A stretch of 64,000 nucleotides of DNA, taken from the NCBI RefSeq assembly GCF_019801605.1, contig NZ_JAHVIT010000003.1, positions 1 through 64,000 on the forward strand, written 5' to 3'. Positions 61,879 through 64,000 of this stretch are shown piece after piece; the stretch's first letter is position 1, and the number at the start of each line of letters is the position of its first letter. The stretch is from Maritimibacter alkaliphilus (GTDB lineage Bacteria > Pseudomonadota > Alphaproteobacteria > Rhodobacterales > Rhodobacteraceae). A program made the translations under genes and the position numbers. A model generated the notes under the pieces. The model was not told where the DNA came from. It searched no databases and saw nothing but the letters and a program-made list of their open reading frames with translations.

Positions 61879-61910
61879 CGCCCCGCTCGGTTGAGGGACC
61901 GGGCGGGGCG
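61879..61910 (+). terminator. Terminator hairpin downstream of the DUF4405-like gene
   Basis: CGCCCCGC-TCGGT and ACCGG-GCGGGGCG form a 13-bp stem (one G-T pair) around a 6-nt loop, 37 bp after the stop codon. The following CATGTCTCTTGTG is only modestly T-rich. Confidence 0.6.
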
Positions 61911-61996
61911 CATGTCTCTTGTGGAGCGCATCGCGCCCGATGATCCGTGACCCGGGCAGAAGCGCCCGCTGCTCAAACGTCCGGGGGTCAACGGTC

Positions 61997-62041
61997 CGGG
62001 CGGTCACGCCCGATGATCAGACGTTCGGGCGGTCACGCCCG
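61997..62041. repeat. Pair of identical small hairpins with a 29-bp period
   Basis: CGGGCGGTCACGCCCG occurs at 61997-62012 and 62026-62041, each able to fold as a GGGCG/CGCCC stem with a GTCA-type loop. CGCCCGATGATC also recurs at about 61928 and 62008. The array sits between the convergent DUF4405-like and 5'-nucleotidase genes and may end or protect both transcripts. Confidence 0.7.
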
Positions 62042-62081
62042 GGAGGGTTGCCCCCGGAACGCCGCCGCCCGATTTGCCGGC

Positions 62082-63638
62082 TCACTTCGTCTTGATGCGG
62101 CCGTCGGTGTAGGGCTGGTAAGGCGCGTTCACCGCCAGATACTCGGCCGTTACATCGGCCAGGTCGGGGCCGAAGTCGTAGACGTTCATCGCGTTGATGA
62201 ACATCTTGTAGCCGTCACCGCCGCCCCGCATGTAGTTGTTCGACACCACGCCGTAGACCTTCTCGGGGTCCAGCGCCTCGCCACCCACGGTCACTTCGAC
62301 CACGCGGCTGCCCGGCTCGGCGGCGGGATCATAGGTGAAGGCCATCCCCGCGATCTGCGGGAAGCGGCCTGCGCCTTCCTCGATCTGGCTGACGCCGTTC
62401 TCCAGCGCCTCCTTCAGGGTCATGCCCTTCACCTGGAAGGTCGCCAGCGTGTTCTGGAACGGCAGCACCGTCAGAACCTCGCCCATGGTGACCTCACCGG
62501 CATCGATGGAGGCCCGCAGGCCGCCGCCGTTGGCAATCGCCACGTCGATGCCCTGATCCTTCACCCGGTCCAGCATGGCGTCGGCCACGAGGTTGCCCAT
62601 GGTGCATTCCTGCGCCCGGCAGGAGCCGCGCTCGCCGTCGATGGCCTCGGCGGCCTCGGCGACGACCTTGTTGCGGATTTCCTCCAGCGGGGCTGCGGCC
62701 TCGGCGATGCGCGACTTGACCGCCTCGTCCTCGGTCACGGCGGCATCCATGATCAGCGGCTGGCCCGAGGCCTCGATGAGCGTGCCCTCGTCGTCGAAGG
62801 TGACGTTCAGCTCGCCCAGGAACTTGCCGTAGGCATAGGCCGAGACGATGGCCGTATCACCCACCATGGTCGGATAGGGGCCCTCGGCGCCATCCATGTC
62901 ACCCAGCAGGGTGTTGGTGTGGCCGCCCACGATCACGTCCACGCCGGTAGTCTTCTCGGCCACGGTCTTGTCGACGCCATAGCCCGAGTGGCTGAGCACG
63001 ATGATCTTGTTCACGCCCTCGGCGGTGAGCTTGTCGACCTCGTGCTGCACGGCATCGGAGGGATCGGTGAAGATCACGTTCTTGCCGGGGCTGGCCAGTT
63101 CGTCGGTGTCCTGCGGCGTCAGGCCGATGAGGCCGATCTTCTCGCCCGCCTTCTCGATGACGGTGGATTTCATCAGCACGTCGGCCAGCAGCGGCTCGCC
63201 CGAGACATCGGCGTTGGACATCAGCACGGGGAAATCGACGGCATCCATGAAGCCGCGCAGAACCTCGGGGCCGTCGTCGAATTCGTGGTTGCCCACGGTC
63301 ATCGCGTCATAGCCCATCTTGTTCATCATCTCGGCGGCGAGCTTGCCCTTGTAGTAGGTGTAGAACAGCGTGCCCTGGAACTGGTCGCCGCCATCCACGA
63401 GGATCGAATTGTCGGAGCCGGCGCGCGCCGCCTCGATCGCGGTCATCAGGCGGGCCGAGCCACCGAAGCATTTGCCCTCGGTGTTGTCCTCGGCCGAGCA
63501 GCCCGAGTCATATTTGGAAATCGGTTCGAAACGGGCGTGGAAATCGTTCGTGTGCAGAATGGTCAGGTTGTAATCTGCCATTGCTGCGCCGGCGCTGAGA
63601 GCCAGCACGGCGGCGCTCGTCAAAAGACGGACAGGCAT
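62082..63638 (-). CDS. Bifunctional metallophosphatase/5'-nucleotidase, UshA type
   Basis: The start at 63638 (MPVRLLTSAAVLALSAGAAMA) gives 518 residues with a signal peptide cut near residue 21. The N-terminal metallophosphatase domain has the motif order ILHTNDFHARF, VDGGDQFQGTL, VGNHEFDDG, VLSHSGYG and VGGHTN. The C-terminal nucleotide-binding domain contains NGGGLRASIDAGEVTMGEVLTVLPFQN and SNNYMRGGGDGY. It acts in the periplasm, releasing phosphate and nucleosides from nucleotides. The region upstream (63640-63770) is the promoter zone, shared with the TetR gene end. Confidence 0.94.
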   Translation of the reverse strand: MPVRLLTSAAVLALSAGAAMADYNLTILHTNDFHARFEPISKYDSGCSAEDNTEGKCFGGSARLMTAIEAARAGSDNSILVDGGDQFQGTLFYTYYKGKLAAEMMNKMGYDAMTVGNHEFDDGPEVLRGFMDAVDFPVLMSNADVSGEPLLADVLMKSTVIEKAGEKIGLIGLTPQDTDELASPGKNVIFTDPSDAVQHEVDKLTAEGVNKIIVLSHSGYGVDKTVAEKTTGVDVIVGGHTNTLLGDMDGAEGPYPTMVGDTAIVSAYAYGKFLGELNVTFDDEGTLIEASGQPLIMDAAVTEDEAVKSRIAEAAAPLEEIRNKVVAEAAEAIDGERGSCRAQECTMGNLVADAMLDRVKDQGIDVAIANGGGLRASIDAGEVTMGEVLTVLPFQNTLATFQVKGMTLKEALENGVSQIEEGAGRFPQIAGMAFTYDPAAEPGSRVVEVTVGGEALDPEKVYGVVSNNYMRGGGDGYKMFINAMNVYDFGPDLADVTAEYLAVNAPYQPYTDGRIKTK

Positions 63639-63774
63639 CACTATATCCCTTCGATAACGGTATGATGTGCCGGAATGCTGCCCCGGCCCCGGGCATGAGT
63701 CAAAACCGATCTCTGAGTCACCTTCATGACGAAGCGGCAGGCTGCTCACCGCCGCTTAAGCTGTCATCAAACTG

Positions 63775-64000
63775 TCACACACCTGTTACATTCGGGTCGC
63801 GGATCCAGCCCTGCAGCAGGCCACGCGCCATGACATGGCCGTCCTGCCCCACCCGCCCGGTCAGCAGGCGCACCCACATGAGCGAGATGATCGCGTCGCT
63901 CAGCGCCTCGGCCTCGGCCCCTGCGCGCAGTTCGCCACGTCCGATGGCACGTTCGACCACCTTGATCAGCTGTACCTGCCGCTCCCGACGATAGGTGTTC
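63775..64000 (-). CDS. TetR/AcrR-family regulator, C-terminal part, cut by window edge
   Basis: The frame continues off the right edge. Its last 75 codons read ...TYRRERQVQLIKVVERAIGR and GELRAGAEAEALSDAIISLMW, then LLTGRVGQDGHVMARGLLQGWI. This is typical of the C-terminal ligand domain of TetR regulators. The DNA-binding domain lies outside the window. The gene ends 137 bp upstream of the 5'-nucleotidase start in the same direction. Confidence 0.75.
   Translation of the reverse strand, partial: NTYRRERQVQLIKVVERAIGRGELRAGAEAEALSDAIISLMWVRLLTGRVGQDGHVMARGLLQGWIRDPNVTGV

Overview
The window looks like a chromosome segment from a Rhodobacterales alphaproteobacterium (Roseobacter/Paracoccaceae type). 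It has very high G+C, no rRNA, two tRNAs, and gene families and gene orders typical of that group: murA-DUF2948-hisD-UPF0262-LMW phosphatase, infA-maf-rng-yacG, and AI-2E transporter-hdaA-ppk1-ppx. The assignment rests on recognised families only; no species is claimed.

Positions 1 to about 29,980 are accessory in character. They open with the end of an IS3-family element that has cut into a tandem oligopeptide-type ABC ATPase gene. Next come a 2-hydroxyacid dehydrogenase and a LysR regulator, an IS3 remnant, and a SufR-like HTH regulator with a C-terminal cysteine cluster. Two leftward uptake operons follow: TRAP transporter plus SMP-30 lactonase (4.5-8.2 kb), and a tripartite tricarboxylate transporter with RraA-type aldolase and D-2-hydroxyacid dehydrogenase (8.3-13.1 kb), the latter divergent from a LysR gene. 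An oxidative-stress cassette (Fe superoxide dismutase, 7Fe ferredoxin, flavin reductase) occupies 14.5-16.0 kb. Its promoter region carries a sequence closely matching the one in front of the SufR-like regulator gene 10 kb away, which suggests one regulator controls both. Further on are an ArgP-like LysR, a methyltransferase, a P1B-type ATPase, a membrane PQQ glucose-type dehydrogenase, gene remnants, a four-gene cluster bracketed by two cyclophilin-like proteins, an MFS exporter, and an IS481 remnant beside tRNA-Phe.

Positions 30.1-38.7 kb form a leftward block of housekeeping genes: a small basic protein, murA, DUF2948, hisD, UPF0262, a low-molecular-weight phosphatase, then infA, maf, RNase E/G and yacG. 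Three unrelated genes (nitrilase-fold amidohydrolase, GNAT, NTF2-like) interrupt the block. A 7-bp hairpin presents the hisD Shine-Dalgarno sequence in its loop. tRNA-Thr, an M20 peptidase and proS follow.

Positions 43.1-51.6 kb hold a rightward run of AI-2E transporter, HdaA, polyphosphate kinase and exopolyphosphatase, then leftward genes for a small secreted protein, an EEP-family hydrolase, a DjlA-like co-chaperone and a GNAT. At 51.9-59.3 kb an HpaC-type flavin reductase, a MarR regulator, a second TRAP transporter, an IclR regulator and a penicillin-acylase family hydrolase look like a compact uptake and catabolism module, with a TGCA-centred palindrome between marR and dctP. The right end carries small envelope proteins, a Gly-run/Tyr-Ser-rich secreted protein of unknown function, DUF1992 and DUF4405 proteins, a UshA-type 5'-nucleotidase and the 3' part of a TetR gene.

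The strongest leads for something undescribed are the shared SufR-like/SOD promoter element, the cyclophilin-fold/hydrolase/MFS cluster, the hisD ribosome-binding-site hairpin and the marR-TRAP operator.
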